64,000 nucleotides of DNA from an uncultured Pelagibacteraceae bacterium (GCA_902518165.1 CABYFB010000002.1:1-64000); one strand, 5' to 3'; positions 10,381-21,167 are shown, numbered from the stretch's first letter. Notes: generated from the sequence alone by a model not told the origin. A program made the numbers and translations.

Positions 10381-11787
10381 TTAACAACTATAGTACATAT
10401 CAAACTCAATAGGATGAGGTGTATGTTCAAAGTTGTGTATTTCCTCAAATTTTAAAGCAATATAAGCATCAATTTGATCGTCAGTAAATACTCCACCTTG
10501 AGTTAAAAACTTTCTATCTTTATCTAAACTTTCCATTGCCTCTCTTAATGAACCGCAAACAGTTGGAACTTTTTTAACTTCCTTCTCTGATAAAGCGTAA
10601 AGATCTTTATCAAAGGATTTGCCTGGATCAATTTTATTTTTAATACCGTCAATTCCTGCCATTAACATAGATGCAAATGTTAAATAAGGATTTCCAGAAG
10701 CGTCAGGGAATCTAATTTCACATCTTGCTCCTTTTTTGCTTAGAGTTATCGGAATTCGACAAGATGCCGATCTGTTTCTTGCAGAATAAGCAAGTAATAC
10801 AGGAGCTTCAAAACCTGGAATTAATCTTTTGTAACTATTTGTTGTAGCATTTGAAAACGCATTAATCGCCTTAGCATGTTTAAGTATTCCACCAATATAA
10901 TAAAGTGCAGTTTGAGACAAACCTGAATATTTATTTCCAGAAAAAACTGGAGTTTTCCCCTTCCAAACTGATTGATGAACGTGCATTCCTGATCCATTAT
11001 CACCTTTTACAGGTTTAGGCATAAACGTAGCAGTTTTACCAAATGAATGTGAAACCATTTGAACTACATATTTGTATAATTGAACATTATCAGCTTGATC
11101 AACTAACGTTCCAAAAAGCATTCCAAGTTCGTGCTGACTTGGAGCAACTTCATGGTGATGTTTTTCAACTGTGATACCTACATCTCTTAAACCTTTTAAG
11201 TATTCACCTCTTATATCCTGAGCACTATCCACTGGAGGGACTGGAAAATATCCACCTTTAATTCCAGGTCTATGACCCATATTTCCATTTTCATAACTTT
11301 TTCCAGAATTATATGGTCCTTCTGTACTATCTATTGAGAAACTTGTTTCGTTCATGTCGTTTTTTATTTTTACATCATCAAAAACAAAAAATTCTGGCTC
11401 TGGACCAAAGTAAGCTTTATCACCTATACCAGTCTTCTTTAAATAAGCTTCAGCTTTCTTTGCTATTCCCCTTGGATCTCTCTCATAGGGATTTCTTTTA
11501 ATTGCGTCTAAAATATCGCAAAATAAAACAAGAGTATTATGAGATGTGAATGGATCAACAATTTGTCTGTTTAAATCTGGTTTTAATATCATGTCAGATT
11601 CATTTATTGCTTTCCATCCAGCAATTGATGATCCATCAAAAAATACACCATCGGTTAACATGTCTCCATCGACTACCGATGCATCCATAGTTAAGTGCTG
11701 TAGTTTACCTCTTGGGTCTGTAAATCTTAAATCGACAAACTCAATTTGCTTGTCTTTCATCATTTTTAAAACTTTGCTTGCGCTCAT
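10381..11787 (-). CDS. glnA: Glutamine synthetase type I
   Basis: DGSSIAGWKAINESDM, KHHHEVAPSQHELG, GSGMHVHQSVWK, NRSASCRIP. Confidence 0.98.
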   Translation of the reverse strand: MSASKVLKMMKDKQIEFVDLRFTDPRGKLQHLTMDASVVDGDMLTDGVFFDGSSIAGWKAINESDMILKPDLNRQIVDPFTSHNTLVLFCDILDAIKRNPYERDPRGIAKKAEAYLKKTGIGDKAYFGPEPEFFVFDDVKIKNDMNETSFSIDSTEGPYNSGKSYENGNMGHRPGIKGGYFPVPPVDSAQDIRGEYLKGLRDVGITVEKHHHEVAPSQHELGMLFGTLVDQADNVQLYKYVVQMVSHSFGKTATFMPKPVKGDNGSGMHVHQSVWKGKTPVFSGNKYSGLSQTALYYIGGILKHAKAINAFSNATTNSYKRLIPGFEAPVLLAYSARNRSASCRIPITLSKKGARCEIRFPDASGNPYLTFASMLMAGIDGIKNKIDPGKSFDKDLYALSEKEVKKVPTVCGSLREAMESLDKDRKFLTQGGVFTDDQIDAYIALKFEEIHNFEHTPHPIEFDMYYSC

Positions 11788-11868
11788 ATAATCTCCTGTA
11801 GAATTAAATATCTGGGTTAATTACCAATATTGTTATAATAAAGAATACATATAATGAGGATATCACCT

Positions 11869-11925
11869 ATGCAATTTAAACATATAATTATGCTAATAAT
11901 TTCTGTGCTTTTTTATCAATCATAA
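11869..11925 (+). CDS. Possible 18-aa membrane/leader peptide MQFKHIIMLIISVLFYQS
   Basis: ATG preceded by GAGGA (11856-11860) and TATAAT (11834-11839); not in the ORF track because of length. Confidence 0.3.
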   Translation: MQFKHIIMLIISVLFYQS

Positions 11926-11926
11926 G

Positions 11927-12412
11927 TTGAATATGACTTTATTAAATAAAGAACCAGTTAAAAGAGCAGAGAAGTGTCTTAAAGAGTTTGATGAAAATTT
12001 ATCAGTTGTAGAATTAGAAAATTCAGCAAAAACTGCTTTGGATGCAGCAAATTCATTAAATTGTGAAGTAGGAGCAATTGTTAAAAGTCTATTGATTAAG
12101 ATAGAAAATGATTTTTTACTTTGTCTAGTTTCTGGTGACAAAAGATGTTCGTTAAATAAATTAAAAAAAATTTCTGAAAAAAAAAATGTTAGAATGGCTT
12201 CTGCTGACGAGGTTAAGTCTCAAACAGGATATACAATTGGAGGTGTATCTCCTGTGGGTCATATAAATAAAATTAAAATATTTATAGATAATTCTTTAAG
12301 TAGGTTTAAAGATATTTTTGCTGCAGCTGGTCATCCTAATGTGATTTTTAAGATCAATTATGAAAAATTAATTAAAATCACAAAAGGTGACGTGAAAGAT
12401 ATTACAGAATGA
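11927..12412 (+). CDS. YbaK/EbsC-family aminoacyl-tRNA deacylase (ProX-like); ATG at 11933 possible
   Basis: CEVGAIVKSLLIKIENDFLLCLVSGDKR, TGYTIGGVSPVGH, FAAAGHPNVIFKI. Confidence 0.92.
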   Translation: MNMTLLNKEPVKRAEKCLKEFDENLSVVELENSAKTALDAANSLNCEVGAIVKSLLIKIENDFLLCLVSGDKRCSLNKLKKISEKKNVRMASADEVKSQTGYTIGGVSPVGHINKIKIFIDNSLSRFKDIFAAAGHPNVIFKINYEKLIKITKGDVKDITE

Positions 12413-13296
12413 AGCAAGCTAATTTAACAGATTATATTTTATTAACATTATTATCAATAATTTGGGCATCTGCTTTTTTTAATATAAAAATTGCAACAGA
12501 ATCTTTTGGTCCAATGACAATTGCTTTTTTGAGAGTATTTTTTGGATCTATACCAGTATTAATTTTATGTTTTTATAAAAAAATAGTAATTGAGGCATTT
12601 TCAAAAGATTGGCATTGGTTCATGTTAATAGGATTAATCAATTTAGTTATACCATTCTTTTTAATTGCTTACGGAGTAAAGTCTGTGCAAAGTAATTTGG
12701 CAGCAATTTTGATGTCCACTACTCCTTTGAGTTCTACCATATTAGGTCACTTTTATACAAAAAATGAAAAATTTAATTTTGCCAAAACTATAGGAATATT
12801 AATTGGATTTGCAGGAATTATTTATTTATTTTCTGATAATATTTTAATAGATGAAAATAATTTTCTTTCAGCAATATTAATTTTAGTAGGATCAACATGT
12901 TATGTAATAGGTGGAGTTTTAACCCTTAAAATTAGTAAGAAAAAAAATGAAAACGTTACTGGATCAATATTAATTTGGGCAACTCTGATTTTATTTCCTT
13001 TGATGTGTTTATTAGAAACTCCTTGGGAAAATACTCCATCATTAAATTCAACCATGTCAGTAATTTATCTTGGTATAGTACCAACAGGAGTTGCGTGGCT
13101 TTTAAGGTTTAAAATTTTGAAAAAGAATGGTTTAATTTTTCAATCTCAAGTCTCATACTTAATACCAATCTTTGGAATTATTTTAGGCTATATATTTTTA
13201 AGTGAATTAATAACTTACAAGGTGTTAATATCTTTATTGGCTGTAGTTGTAGGAATTTATTTTGTTAGAAAAGCAGATACAAAAATTATTATTTAA
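12409..13296 (+). CDS. EamA/DMT-family permease
   Basis: Ten hydrophobic segments; SIIWASAFFNIKIATESFGPMTIAFLR, SQVSYLIPIFGIILGYIFLSE. Confidence 0.93.
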   Translation: MKQANLTDYILLTLLSIIWASAFFNIKIATESFGPMTIAFLRVFFGSIPVLILCFYKKIVIEAFSKDWHWFMLIGLINLVIPFFLIAYGVKSVQSNLAAILMSTTPLSSTILGHFYTKNEKFNFAKTIGILIGFAGIIYLFSDNILIDENNFLSAILILVGSTCYVIGGVLTLKISKKKNENVTGSILIWATLILFPLMCLLETPWENTPSLNSTMSVIYLGIVPTGVAWLLRFKILKKNGLIFQSQVSYLIPIFGIILGYIFLSELITYKVLISLLAVVVGIYFVRKADTKIII

Positions 13297-14206
13297 ATGA
13301 AGATATAGAGCTAATATGCTCTGGTTTTGTCTCACAACATCCACCTAAAATTGTTGCCCCACCTTCTATGAATTTTTTTGATAGATTATAAAATTCATTT
13401 GCATCAAAATTATCTCTTTTTCCTAAAGATTGGTTAGGATTTACTCCAATTTCATGAGGTTTTGCTGTATTAAATGTATGTATTGGGCCTGGTTCATCAA
13501 CTCCCCACAAATTTATTTTAAATCCAAATGGTACTTTACAATTTAAAAATTTATTTAATACGGATAGAGAAATTTCTGGAGAAATACATGCACAAACTAC
13601 ACCAAGTGTATTTTCATCTTTAATAATTTCAAGTAATTGCTCAATTTTTTCTTCTGAGGGTAGGTCACCATTTTTTTTTAAATGTATTCCAATTAAAACT
13701 TTTTTTTTTAATTTTTTAGATATATTAAGAGCGGCTTTAACTTCATTAGTGCTGCTAATAACATCTAAGTATAAAAAATCAGTAAATTCACTTAAAATAT
13801 CAGCTTGTTCAAACATATCTTTCTCTATTAATTTAATATCACGCTTATCAGTAATATAAGTATCTCTTTGGCTTGGAATTGATCCAGCTACTAATACATT
13901 TTTTTTTGATAAATCTTTAGCTTTGATTGCAAGTTTACATGCAATTTCATTTAATTTTTTGAATTGATTACCAACATTATTTTCTATTAATCTAAATTTT
14001 CTACAACTAAAAGTGTTTGTAACAATAACATCTGAGCCTGCATTGATATATGATAGATGAGTATCAACTAACAATTGATGATATTTTTCATCTAATAAAG
14101 CGCTTGCAGACCATAAGGTCCCCATAGATACCATTCCTTTTTCAAGTAATAATTGACCCATGCCACCGTCTAATATTCTTATTTTTTTAAAAAAATTGTT
14201 ATCCAT
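13289..14206 (-). CDS. Homocysteine S-methyltransferase family protein
   Basis: ILDGGMGQLLLEKG, NTFSCRK, C-terminal Zn site GGCCETKPEHI. Confidence 0.9.
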   Translation of the reverse strand: MDNNFFKKIRILDGGMGQLLLEKGMVSMGTLWSASALLDEKYHQLLVDTHLSYINAGSDVIVTNTFSCRKFRLIENNVGNQFKKLNEIACKLAIKAKDLSKKNVLVAGSIPSQRDTYITDKRDIKLIEKDMFEQADILSEFTDFLYLDVISSTNEVKAALNISKKLKKKVLIGIHLKKNGDLPSEEKIEQLLEIIKDENTLGVVCACISPEISLSVLNKFLNCKVPFGFKINLWGVDEPGPIHTFNTAKPHEIGVNPNQSLGKRDNFDANEFYNLSKKFIEGGATILGGCCETKPEHISSISSFK

Positions 14207-15059
14207 TTTTTTTATCCCTTGTGGCTATAAATACTCCAACGGTTGTTATTAAAAAACCAATTATGTCAGTAAATGTTAATTGTTCATTTAAAAATATCCA
14301 TGCCATCACTGCTGAAGTAGGAGGTACTAAAAAAAATAAAGTAGTAGTTTTGCCCACAGTACCCCTTTTGATTAAGAACATAAGAATAGTAAAAGCTCCA
14401 AATGAAACTAATATAATTTGGTGAGACATACCTAATATAAAACTAGTTGTAAAATTTATGTAAGCATTTTCAAATATAAACATTAATAATAGATTAAAAA
14501 GGCAACCACCAACTGCTTGATACGCATTATTAACTGACAAAGCTAAATTTCCACTCAATTTTTTTTGCCACAGTGTTCCAGCAGTTATTGCAAATAAAGC
14601 TAAGACTGTAGCTAACAATCCTAAAGGAGGGATTTCTTTTCCAAAATCAATACCTAAGACAGTTACAGAACCAATGAAACCTAAACTGATACCTACCCAC
14701 TGTTTCCAAGATATTTTTTCTCCAAAAATTGGACCTGATAAAATATTTGTTAAAATTGGCTGAAGTGTAACTATTAAAGCCACAATTGCAGCTGGCATCC
14801 CAATTGAAAATGCATACCAACATCCACCTAAATAAATCCCATGAAATAAAATACCTGTTGAAAGACTTTCAATAATATTTTTTAATTTTCCAAAAATTTT
14901 ATCATTACTGAAATAAGCAAATACGAGAAAACCAATTGTTACAATCCCAAATCTAAATGCTAAAGCTGCAAATGGAGAAGCGTTTTGAACAATTTCTTTC
15001 CCAGATATGAATGCCGATGACCATAATAATATAAAGAGCAAAGGAAATGATTTTGTCAT
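14199..15059 (-). CDS. EamA/DMT-family permease
   Basis: FILLWSSAFISGKEIVQNASPFAALAFRF; multiple TM helices; overlaps the homocysteine methyltransferase start. Confidence 0.93.
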   Translation of the reverse strand: MTKSFPLLFILLWSSAFISGKEIVQNASPFAALAFRFGIVTIGFLVFAYFSNDKIFGKLKNIIESLSTGILFHGIYLGGCWYAFSIGMPAAIVALIVTLQPILTNILSGPIFGEKISWKQWVGISLGFIGSVTVLGIDFGKEIPPLGLLATVLALFAITAGTLWQKKLSGNLALSVNNAYQAVGGCLFNLLLMFIFENAYINFTTSFILGMSHQIILVSFGAFTILMFLIKRGTVGKTTTLFFLVPPTSAVMAWIFLNEQLTFTDIIGFLITTVGVFIATRDKKNG

Positions 15060-15083
15060 GGTTAAAGATATATGGCGTAATAT

Positions 15084-15881
15084 CTAATTTTTGTTGTGAA
15101 TTCTATCCATTTCTTGAAGTTCGACTTCAAGTTTGTCTAGTTCTTCACCACCAGCCATCATACTAAGAAGCTTTTCTCTAGAAATATCTTTTTTTTGGAA
15201 CGTGCCCATACTTTTTCCTCGGTTAAGTACAGTGAAACTATTACCAACAGGGTAAGCATGATGTACATTATGAGTAATTAAAATTACAGCCAATCCCTCA
15301 GATGCAGCCTTTACAATATATTTTAATACCATTGATGCTTGATGAACTCCTAAAGCAGAAGTTGGTTCATCTAAAACTAAAACTTTTGCTCCAAAATATA
15401 TAGCTCGTGATATTGCAAGACATTGTCTTTCACCACCAGACATAGTTCCAACTGCCTGAGATGGATCTCTAACATCGATACCTATTTGTCCCATTCTATC
15501 TGCTGCTATCTTATTAGCTTTCTCCACATCAAAAGTTTTAAGAAAAGGAATACCTTTTTGAGGCTCTCTTCCCATAAAAAAATTTCTAGTAACACTCATT
15601 AAAGGAACTAATGCTAGATCTTGATAAACTGTTCCTATACCAATATCTAAAGCATCTTTGGGTGAGTCAAAAACAATTTTTTTATCTTCAAATATAATTT
15701 CTCCTTCATCTGGTTTATGAACACCTGCTAAAGTTTTAATTAAAGTTGACTTTCCTGCTCCATTATCTCCAAGTAAGCACATGATCTCACCTTTTTTTAA
15801 TCTCATAGTGACGTCTTTAAGCGCTATAACCTTCCCAAAAAACTTACTAATATTATTAAATTGAACTAGATAGTCAGACAT
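15084..15881 (-). CDS. Sugar ABC transporter ATP-binding protein (single-domain, CUT2 type)
   Basis: [48 protein letters not shown]. Confidence 0.94.
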   Translation of the reverse strand: MSDYLVQFNNISKFFGKVIALKDVTMRLKKGEIMCLLGDNGAGKSTLIKTLAGVHKPDEGEIIFEDKKIVFDSPKDALDIGIGTVYQDLALVPLMSVTRNFFMGREPQKGIPFLKTFDVEKANKIAADRMGQIGIDVRDPSQAVGTMSGGERQCLAISRAIYFGAKVLVLDEPTSALGVHQASMVLKYIVKAASEGLAVILITHNVHHAYPVGNSFTVLNRGKSMGTFQKKDISREKLLSMMAGGEELDKLEVELQEMDRIHNKN

Positions 15882-17008
15882 TATTTACTCTCAGTCACTT
15901 TCTTTCTGATGTAGTTATTAAACACTACAGCTATCAACATCATTGCTCCTAAGAAAACTTTAAACCAATCAGTGTCAACATCTGTATAAAATATTCCCAT
16001 AGATACAGTCCCAAATATAATTGCACCAAAAGCTGCACCTATTGCAGATCCATATCCACCTGTTAAGAGACAACCACCAACAACAGCAGCTGCAATAGCC
16101 TCTAGTTCTTTTAAAGTACCTCTCATAGTATCCGCAGAACCTGCATCTAATACTTGAATACAAGCAAAAATAGTAGAAGCGACTGCCGTACCGATAAATA
16201 GACTAATTTTTACCCTTCCAACAGGCACACCCACATTTGTTGCTCCAACCTTATCACCTCCAGATGCGAAGATCCAATTACCGTATCTTGTTTTCATCAA
16301 TATCCATGTTGCAAACAATGTTAATGCAATAAACCAAATAACTGATGGAGGTATTCCAGTTGCAAGAGGGGTTCCATCAGTTCTTAGTTCAATCAATTTT
16401 AATGATCCCAACCAAGTAAAAAGCCATTTAAAAGTATCTGTAGCAAATAACCATGCTAATGGATCATCTTCAATTAATACTCTTAGTCCTGGAACTTGAG
16501 TTCTACCAGTAATCAATCTTGTTATTGCTAATGTCAAACCTCTTAAAATAAAAAGCATTGCAAGTGTTACAATAAATGATGGCAAACCAGTTTTGACAAC
16601 CATTATGCCATTAAAGTATCCAACTAATACTGCCATAGCGAATGCAAAAACTATACTCATCCATAGTGGCCAACCCCAATAAATTGCAGGAATTGCGATA
16701 CATATTCCAGCAAAGCCAATCATTGATCCAATTGACAAATCAAATTCACCACCAATCATTAACATTGCTGCTGCTATTGCTATAATTCCTAAATTAGCTG
16801 AAACATCGAGGAAATTAAGCATTCCATAGGCGCTAAACATACCAGTATCGCCAGCTACAATTCCAAAAAATATAAATACAAGTATTGATCCACCTAACGC
16901 ACCTAGCTCGGGCCTATTCAATAAAACTCTTAGTGGTGATATTTTTTTTAGACGTTCGTCTTCATTAAGACTACTTTTTGATGAAATACTTTTTGATTTT
17001 AATGACAT
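15881..17008 (-). CDS. Sugar ABC transporter permease (CUT2 / RbsC-like)
   Basis: [58 protein letters not shown]. Confidence 0.94.
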   Translation of the reverse strand: MSLKSKSISSKSSLNEDERLKKISPLRVLLNRPELGALGGSILVFIFFGIVAGDTGMFSAYGMLNFLDVSANLGIIAIAAAMLMIGGEFDLSIGSMIGFAGICIAIPAIYWGWPLWMSIVFAFAMAVLVGYFNGIMVVKTGLPSFIVTLAMLFILRGLTLAITRLITGRTQVPGLRVLIEDDPLAWLFATDTFKWLFTWLGSLKLIELRTDGTPLATGIPPSVIWFIALTLFATWILMKTRYGNWIFASGGDKVGATNVGVPVGRVKISLFIGTAVASTIFACIQVLDAGSADTMRGTLKELEAIAAAVVGGCLLTGGYGSAIGAAFGAIIFGTVSMGIFYTDVDTDWFKVFLGAMMLIAVVFNNYIRKKVTESK

Positions 17009-17023
17009 TTAAATTTTGAAAAA

Positions 17024-17054
17024 AAGGCCTGACTATAAAATTTAGTCAGGCCTT
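17024..17054 (-). terminator. Strong hairpin with T-run on minus strand, between solute-binding and permease genes
   Basis: AAGGCCTGACTA / TAGTCAGGCCTT, perfect 12-bp stem with 7-nt loop; minus strand continues into a T-run. Confidence 0.85.
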
Positions 17055-17065
17055 AAATATAGATT

Positions 17066-17989
17066 TTATCTATAACCTTGAGCTGCCCATTTAATTACTT
17101 TAGCAGCATTATCAGGAGTAACAAATCCAGGTCCAGTCATTACTACACCAGCAGGCATTGTTCCCCATCTCATGTACTGAGCAAAAATAGCTATAGGCAA
17201 ATAACCTTGTAGATATTGTTGTTGGTCAATTAAAAACTCTACTTTACCTGCAGCAGCAGCTTTTAACATGTTAGGTGACATATCAAATGTTCCTAATTTT
17301 ACATTTCCAACTTTACCAGCAGCTTCTAAAGCTTTTAGCGCTGCTTCACCAGATAAACCAGCTCCTAACGTTAGAATAGTGTCATATCCACCACCTAATT
17401 TAGCAGCAACAGCTTTTTGAATTTCAGTTGGGTCATTTGATGTTCCAAGAATATCAACAGATCCACCAAAACCTTTTTTGAAACCTGCACATCTTCTATC
17501 AAGCGCTACATTTCCAACTTCGTGGTTAACGCATAAAGCTTTTTTTCCTCCAGCAGCTTTCATTTTTTGTCCGCCACCAACACCAGCTTCAAATTCAGTT
17601 TGACCTACGTGTGCACTAATTCCTAATGATGCATAGTCATCTGAACCAGAGTTCATAGAAACTACTGGTATACCAGCAGCTATTGCTGCTTTAACAGATT
17701 TTCCTAATGCAGCTGCATCAGGTAAAGTAATTACAATACCTTTTGGTTTTTGTGATACAGCGTTATCAATTAGTTTTGCCATTTCAACCATGTCAAAAGT
17801 TCCAGGCGCAGTGTATTTGCAAGATACTCCCATATCTTTACAAGCAGCATCAACTCCATTTTTTGCTACCGACCAAAAAGGGTCATTAGCTTGTCCATGT
17901 GAAACAACAATTATATCAGTTGCTAATGCTGATACAGACATCATTGCCCATGCAGCAACAGCTAATATAAAGTTCTTTATTGTTTTCAT
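17066..17989 (-). CDS. Sugar ABC transporter substrate-binding protein (periplasmic-binding-protein type 1 fold)
   Basis: Signal peptide MKTIKNFILAVAAWAMMSVSALA; DIIVVSHGQANDPFWSVAKNGVDAACKDMG; GIVITLPDA. Confidence 0.94.
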   Translation of the reverse strand: MKTIKNFILAVAAWAMMSVSALATDIIVVSHGQANDPFWSVAKNGVDAACKDMGVSCKYTAPGTFDMVEMAKLIDNAVSQKPKGIVITLPDAAALGKSVKAAIAAGIPVVSMNSGSDDYASLGISAHVGQTEFEAGVGGGQKMKAAGGKKALCVNHEVGNVALDRRCAGFKKGFGGSVDILGTSNDPTEIQKAVAAKLGGGYDTILTLGAGLSGEAALKALEAAGKVGNVKLGTFDMSPNMLKAAAAGKVEFLIDQQQYLQGYLPIAIFAQYMRWGTMPAGVVMTGPGFVTPDNAAKVIKWAAQGYR

Positions 17990-18009
17990 TTTTAATTTCC
18001 TCTCTTAAA

Positions 18010-18025
18010 TAAAAGTTAACTTTTA
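18010..18025. promoter_or_regulatory. 16-nt perfect palindrome TAAAAGTTAACTTTTA upstream of substrate-binding protein
   Basis: Perfect dyad centred on GTTAAC, about 21-36 bp upstream of the start codon at 17989. Confidence 0.35.
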
Positions 18026-18094
18026 AACATCAAAGCTAACATAAATTTATTCAGATTGTAAAGAAGCAGGTTGCATTCAACCTAAAGTTGATTT

Positions 18095-19108
18095 TTAATA
18101 TTTTATTTTTTCAAACTTTTTTGATTTTAATGACCGGATAGCACTCTCAGCAATTTGTATTGAAATCTTTCCATCAATAAAACCACTTTTAGGTCTCCAA
18201 TTTGATCTGAATAATTTGGCAAGATCATTTAACTGTTCTTTGTATGCCTGATCATATCTTTCTATAAAAAAATGTTTAAATCTTGAACGTACATTCGTAC
18301 TTTTATTAGAATACAAACTAATCTCATTTTCTTTAATATTATCAGAGATAATCATTCCTTTACTCCCAAAGAGCTCTACCCTTTGATCATATCCAAAACT
18401 ACAATGTCTAGAATTACTTATAATACATTGAACACCATTTTTTGTTTTCAAAATTGCCGTAGCAAGCTCGAAATCTTTAATTTTATTGAAATATTTATTA
18501 GAAATATTGCTTCCAGTAGCAAATATAGAAACAAATTCATCTTTACCCGCATAATATCTTGCTAGATCGAAATCATGGATCATCATATCTTTAAAAATAC
18601 CACCTGAGGCTTTTAAATAATTTATAGATGGAGCAGCTGGATCTCTGCTAGTAATAATGATTTTCTCTAGCTTTCCTATCTTGCCTTTTATTAAATTATT
18701 TTTTAGAGAACTATGACCTGGATCATATCTTCTGTTAAATCCAATTTGAATTTTATGGTTAAATTTATTTATTTTTTTTTCGTAATTTTGAATTTTTTTT
18801 AAATTTAAATCTAAAGGTTTTTCACAAAATACTGTTTTGTTACTTTTTATACTTTCATATATAAATTTAAGATGAGTTGATGTAGTGGAAGAGATAAAAA
18901 TACAATCAATTTTTTTATCTTTATATGCTATTTGAGGATTTTCAATATTTTGACAATTTAGATTTTTTGAAACTTTTTTTGCAAGTTTTCTATTAACATC
19001 GAAAATATATTTAAGATTAAAATTTTTATTATTTATTAAATTATTTGCATGCATTAGTCCTATTCTTCCCAAACCGAATAATGCTACGTTAATTAAATTT
19101 TTACCCAT
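18095..19108 (-). CDS. iolG: Gfo/Idh/MocA oxidoreductase, inositol 2-dehydrogenase-like
   Basis: GLGRIGLMHANNL, CEKPLDLNL, RRYDPGH, GGIFKDMMIHDFDLARYY. Confidence 0.88.
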   Translation of the reverse strand: MGKNLINVALFGLGRIGLMHANNLINNKNFNLKYIFDVNRKLAKKVSKNLNCQNIENPQIAYKDKKIDCIFISSTTSTHLKFIYESIKSNKTVFCEKPLDLNLKKIQNYEKKINKFNHKIQIGFNRRYDPGHSSLKNNLIKGKIGKLEKIIITSRDPAAPSINYLKASGGIFKDMMIHDFDLARYYAGKDEFVSIFATGSNISNKYFNKIKDFELATAILKTKNGVQCIISNSRHCSFGYDQRVELFGSKGMIISDNIKENEISLYSNKSTNVRSRFKHFFIERYDQAYKEQLNDLAKLFRSNWRPKSGFIDGKISIQIAESAIRSLKSKKFEKIKY

Positions 19109-20238
19109 TGTTTTTTTAATGATGATTTCTTACATGCATCAATGAATTTAGCAGTCTCCAAACCCTCTTCTTCGTTAGGAAAATAAAATCTTTTTTTTGT
19201 ATTTGTTTTTAAATATTCAGCAAATTCCTTATATATATTTGCAAAAGCATCTAAATATCCTTCAGGGTGACCAAATTTTACTCTAGAAAATTTTTTTGAA
19301 AAATTTGCCTTTGTATAACCTCTTTCTAAAAACTTTACTGCACCTTTGCTTGGATTAAATTTTAGATAATTTGGATCATTTTGAACCCATTCTAAACTTC
19401 CTTTAGACCCATATACTCTAATTCTTAAACCATAAACACCACCTTTAGCTGTTACACATGTCCATACAATTCCTTTAGCACCATTATTAAAATTAACAAA
19501 AACTTGTGCGTTATTATCTATATTAACATCCTTCGAATATTTACTTACATCGGCTATCAGTTTTTCTCCTTTAAGGCCTGTAATATAAATTGCTAGATGA
19601 TATGCGTGTGATCCTATTTCATTGAGAACTGCCGATACACCGACAATTTTTTTGTCAACTTTCCATTTAAAAACCTTTTTTGAATTTGTTTTTGAAATTT
19701 TATTACCATCTGTCCAATCCTGAATATACTCAACATTGATATATTCAACTTTTCCAATTTTTCCTTTTTCCACTAAATTTTTTGCCTCTCTTACCATTGG
19801 ATAAGATGAATAGTTGTGAGTCAGTGCATATTTAATTTTTTTGTTATTTTTTATCGCTTTATATAGTTTTTTTCCCTGCTCAAGATTTCCAGCAAATGGT
19901 TTGTCTGAAATTACGTGTATATTTTTTTTTATAAAATTCTCTGCAATAATTTGATGACTTGATGGTGGAGTCATTATTGCTACAACGTTAATACCATCTT
20001 TTCTTTTCGCTTCTTTTTCAGACATCTCCTTGTAATTTGAATAACATCTAGATTTATCTAAACCTATACTTTGTCCAAATTTCCTAGATTTATCAACACT
20101 TCTGGAAAATACCCCTGCAACTATTTCGTATTTGTCATCATATCTAGATGAAATCCTATGAACATGCCCGATCCAAGATCCAGGTCCTCCTCCAACAATT
20201 CCAAGTTTAAATTTTTTAGGTTTAATTTTTTGAAGCAT
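19093..20238 (-). CDS. Gfo/Idh/MocA family oxidoreductase
   Basis: GIVGGGPGSWIGHVHRI, ISDKPFAGNLEQG, NEIGSHAYHLAIYITG. Confidence 0.9.
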   Translation of the reverse strand: MLQKIKPKKFKLGIVGGGPGSWIGHVHRISSRYDDKYEIVAGVFSRSVDKSRKFGQSIGLDKSRCYSNYKEMSEKEAKRKDGINVVAIMTPPSSHQIIAENFIKKNIHVISDKPFAGNLEQGKKLYKAIKNNKKIKYALTHNYSSYPMVREAKNLVEKGKIGKVEYINVEYIQDWTDGNKISKTNSKKVFKWKVDKKIVGVSAVLNEIGSHAYHLAIYITGLKGEKLIADVSKYSKDVNIDNNAQVFVNFNNGAKGIVWTCVTAKGGVYGLRIRVYGSKGSLEWVQNDPNYLKFNPSKGAVKFLERGYTKANFSKKFSRVKFGHPEGYLDAFANIYKEFAEYLKTNTKKRFYFPNEEEGLETAKFIDACKKSSLKKQWVKI

Positions 20239-20264
20239 CTAATATCATAACAAAACTATTATTT

Positions 20265-21167
20265 ATGTCAGTAAAATTAGGTATAGCCCCAATAGCTTGG
20301 AGCAATGATGACATGCCTGAGCTTGGTGGTGATACTCCGCTTGAACAATGTCTTTCCGAAGCTAGTGAAGCAGGATTTAAAGGAATAGAATCAGGGGGAA
20401 AATTTCCAAAAACATCAAAAGAATTAATTCCTATATTAAACAAATATAATTTAAAATTATGTTCTGGTTGGTATGGAGCAAATTTAAGAAAAAATTCTTT
20501 TGAAGAGGAAAAAACAAAAATTCAAAACCAATTGAAACTATTTCAAGATTGTAAAGCACCTTGCATGGTTTTTGCAGAAGTTTATGGTTCTATTCAAGGC
20601 GATCCAAATATAAATTTATCTAAAAGACCTAGAATGGATTTAGACGAGGCTAAAAAATATTATAAAAAAATTTCAGAAATGGGAAAATATCTAGAGGATC
20701 AAGACATGCCTCTTGCTTACCATCATCATATGGGAACTTGTATTGAAAGTGAAGAAGATACAAGAAGATTATTAGAAAACACAGATGGTAGTGTCAAACT
20801 AACTTTAGATACTGGACATATGTTATTTGCAAAAGGGGATAGTTTGAAAATTTATAAAGAATTTAAAGAAAGAATAATTCATATACATTGCAAAGACATG
20901 AGAAAAAATGTTTTAGATAATTCATTAAATCACGATTATAGTTTTAGACAGGCTTTTTTAGAAGGAGCCTTCACTGTTCCAGGAGATGGTTGTATTGATT
21001 ACAAACCTTTTTTTGACTTGTTAAAAGAACAAAATTATTCTGGTTGGTTAGTTGTAGAAGCGGAGCAAGATCCCGCAAAAGCAAATCCTTTTGAATATGC
21101 TAAAATTGGATACAAGTATCTGATTGAAACTTTAAAAAGTGCAAATTTAGAAATCGAAAACTATTAG
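20265..21167 (+). CDS. iolE: Sugar phosphate isomerase/epimerase family, myo-inosose-2 dehydratase-like
   Basis: MSVKLGIAPIAWSNDDMPELGGDTPLEQCLSEASEAGFKGIESG; YHHHMGTCIESEEDTRRL; HIHCKDMR; VVEAEQDPAKANPFEYA. Confidence 0.92.
   Translation: MSVKLGIAPIAWSNDDMPELGGDTPLEQCLSEASEAGFKGIESGGKFPKTSKELIPILNKYNLKLCSGWYGANLRKNSFEEEKTKIQNQLKLFQDCKAPCMVFAEVYGSIQGDPNINLSKRPRMDLDEAKKYYKKISEMGKYLEDQDMPLAYHHHMGTCIESEEDTRRLLENTDGSVKLTLDTGHMLFAKGDSLKIYKEFKERIIHIHCKDMRKNVLDNSLNHDYSFRQAFLEGAFTVPGDGCIDYKPFFDLLKEQNYSGWLVVEAEQDPAKANPFEYAKIGYKYLIETLKSANLEIENY

Noticed and set aside
13289-15059. SAM-responsive riboswitch (SAM-V type) expected near a homocysteine methyltransferase
   Set aside because: The gene overlaps the upstream EamA gene, and the gap before EamA is only about 24 bp; no room for an aptamer.
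17024-17054. Similarity between the hairpin arm CTGACTA...TTAGTCAGG and the suf operator TGACTAATTTAGTCA
   Set aside because: The hairpin is better explained as an RNA stem-loop with a T-run; shared short AT-rich half-sites are expected by chance.
18069-18084. Short inverted repeat AGGTTG-CATT-CAACCT downstream of iolG
   Set aside because: Only a 6-bp stem with no clear U-run; too weak to call a terminator.
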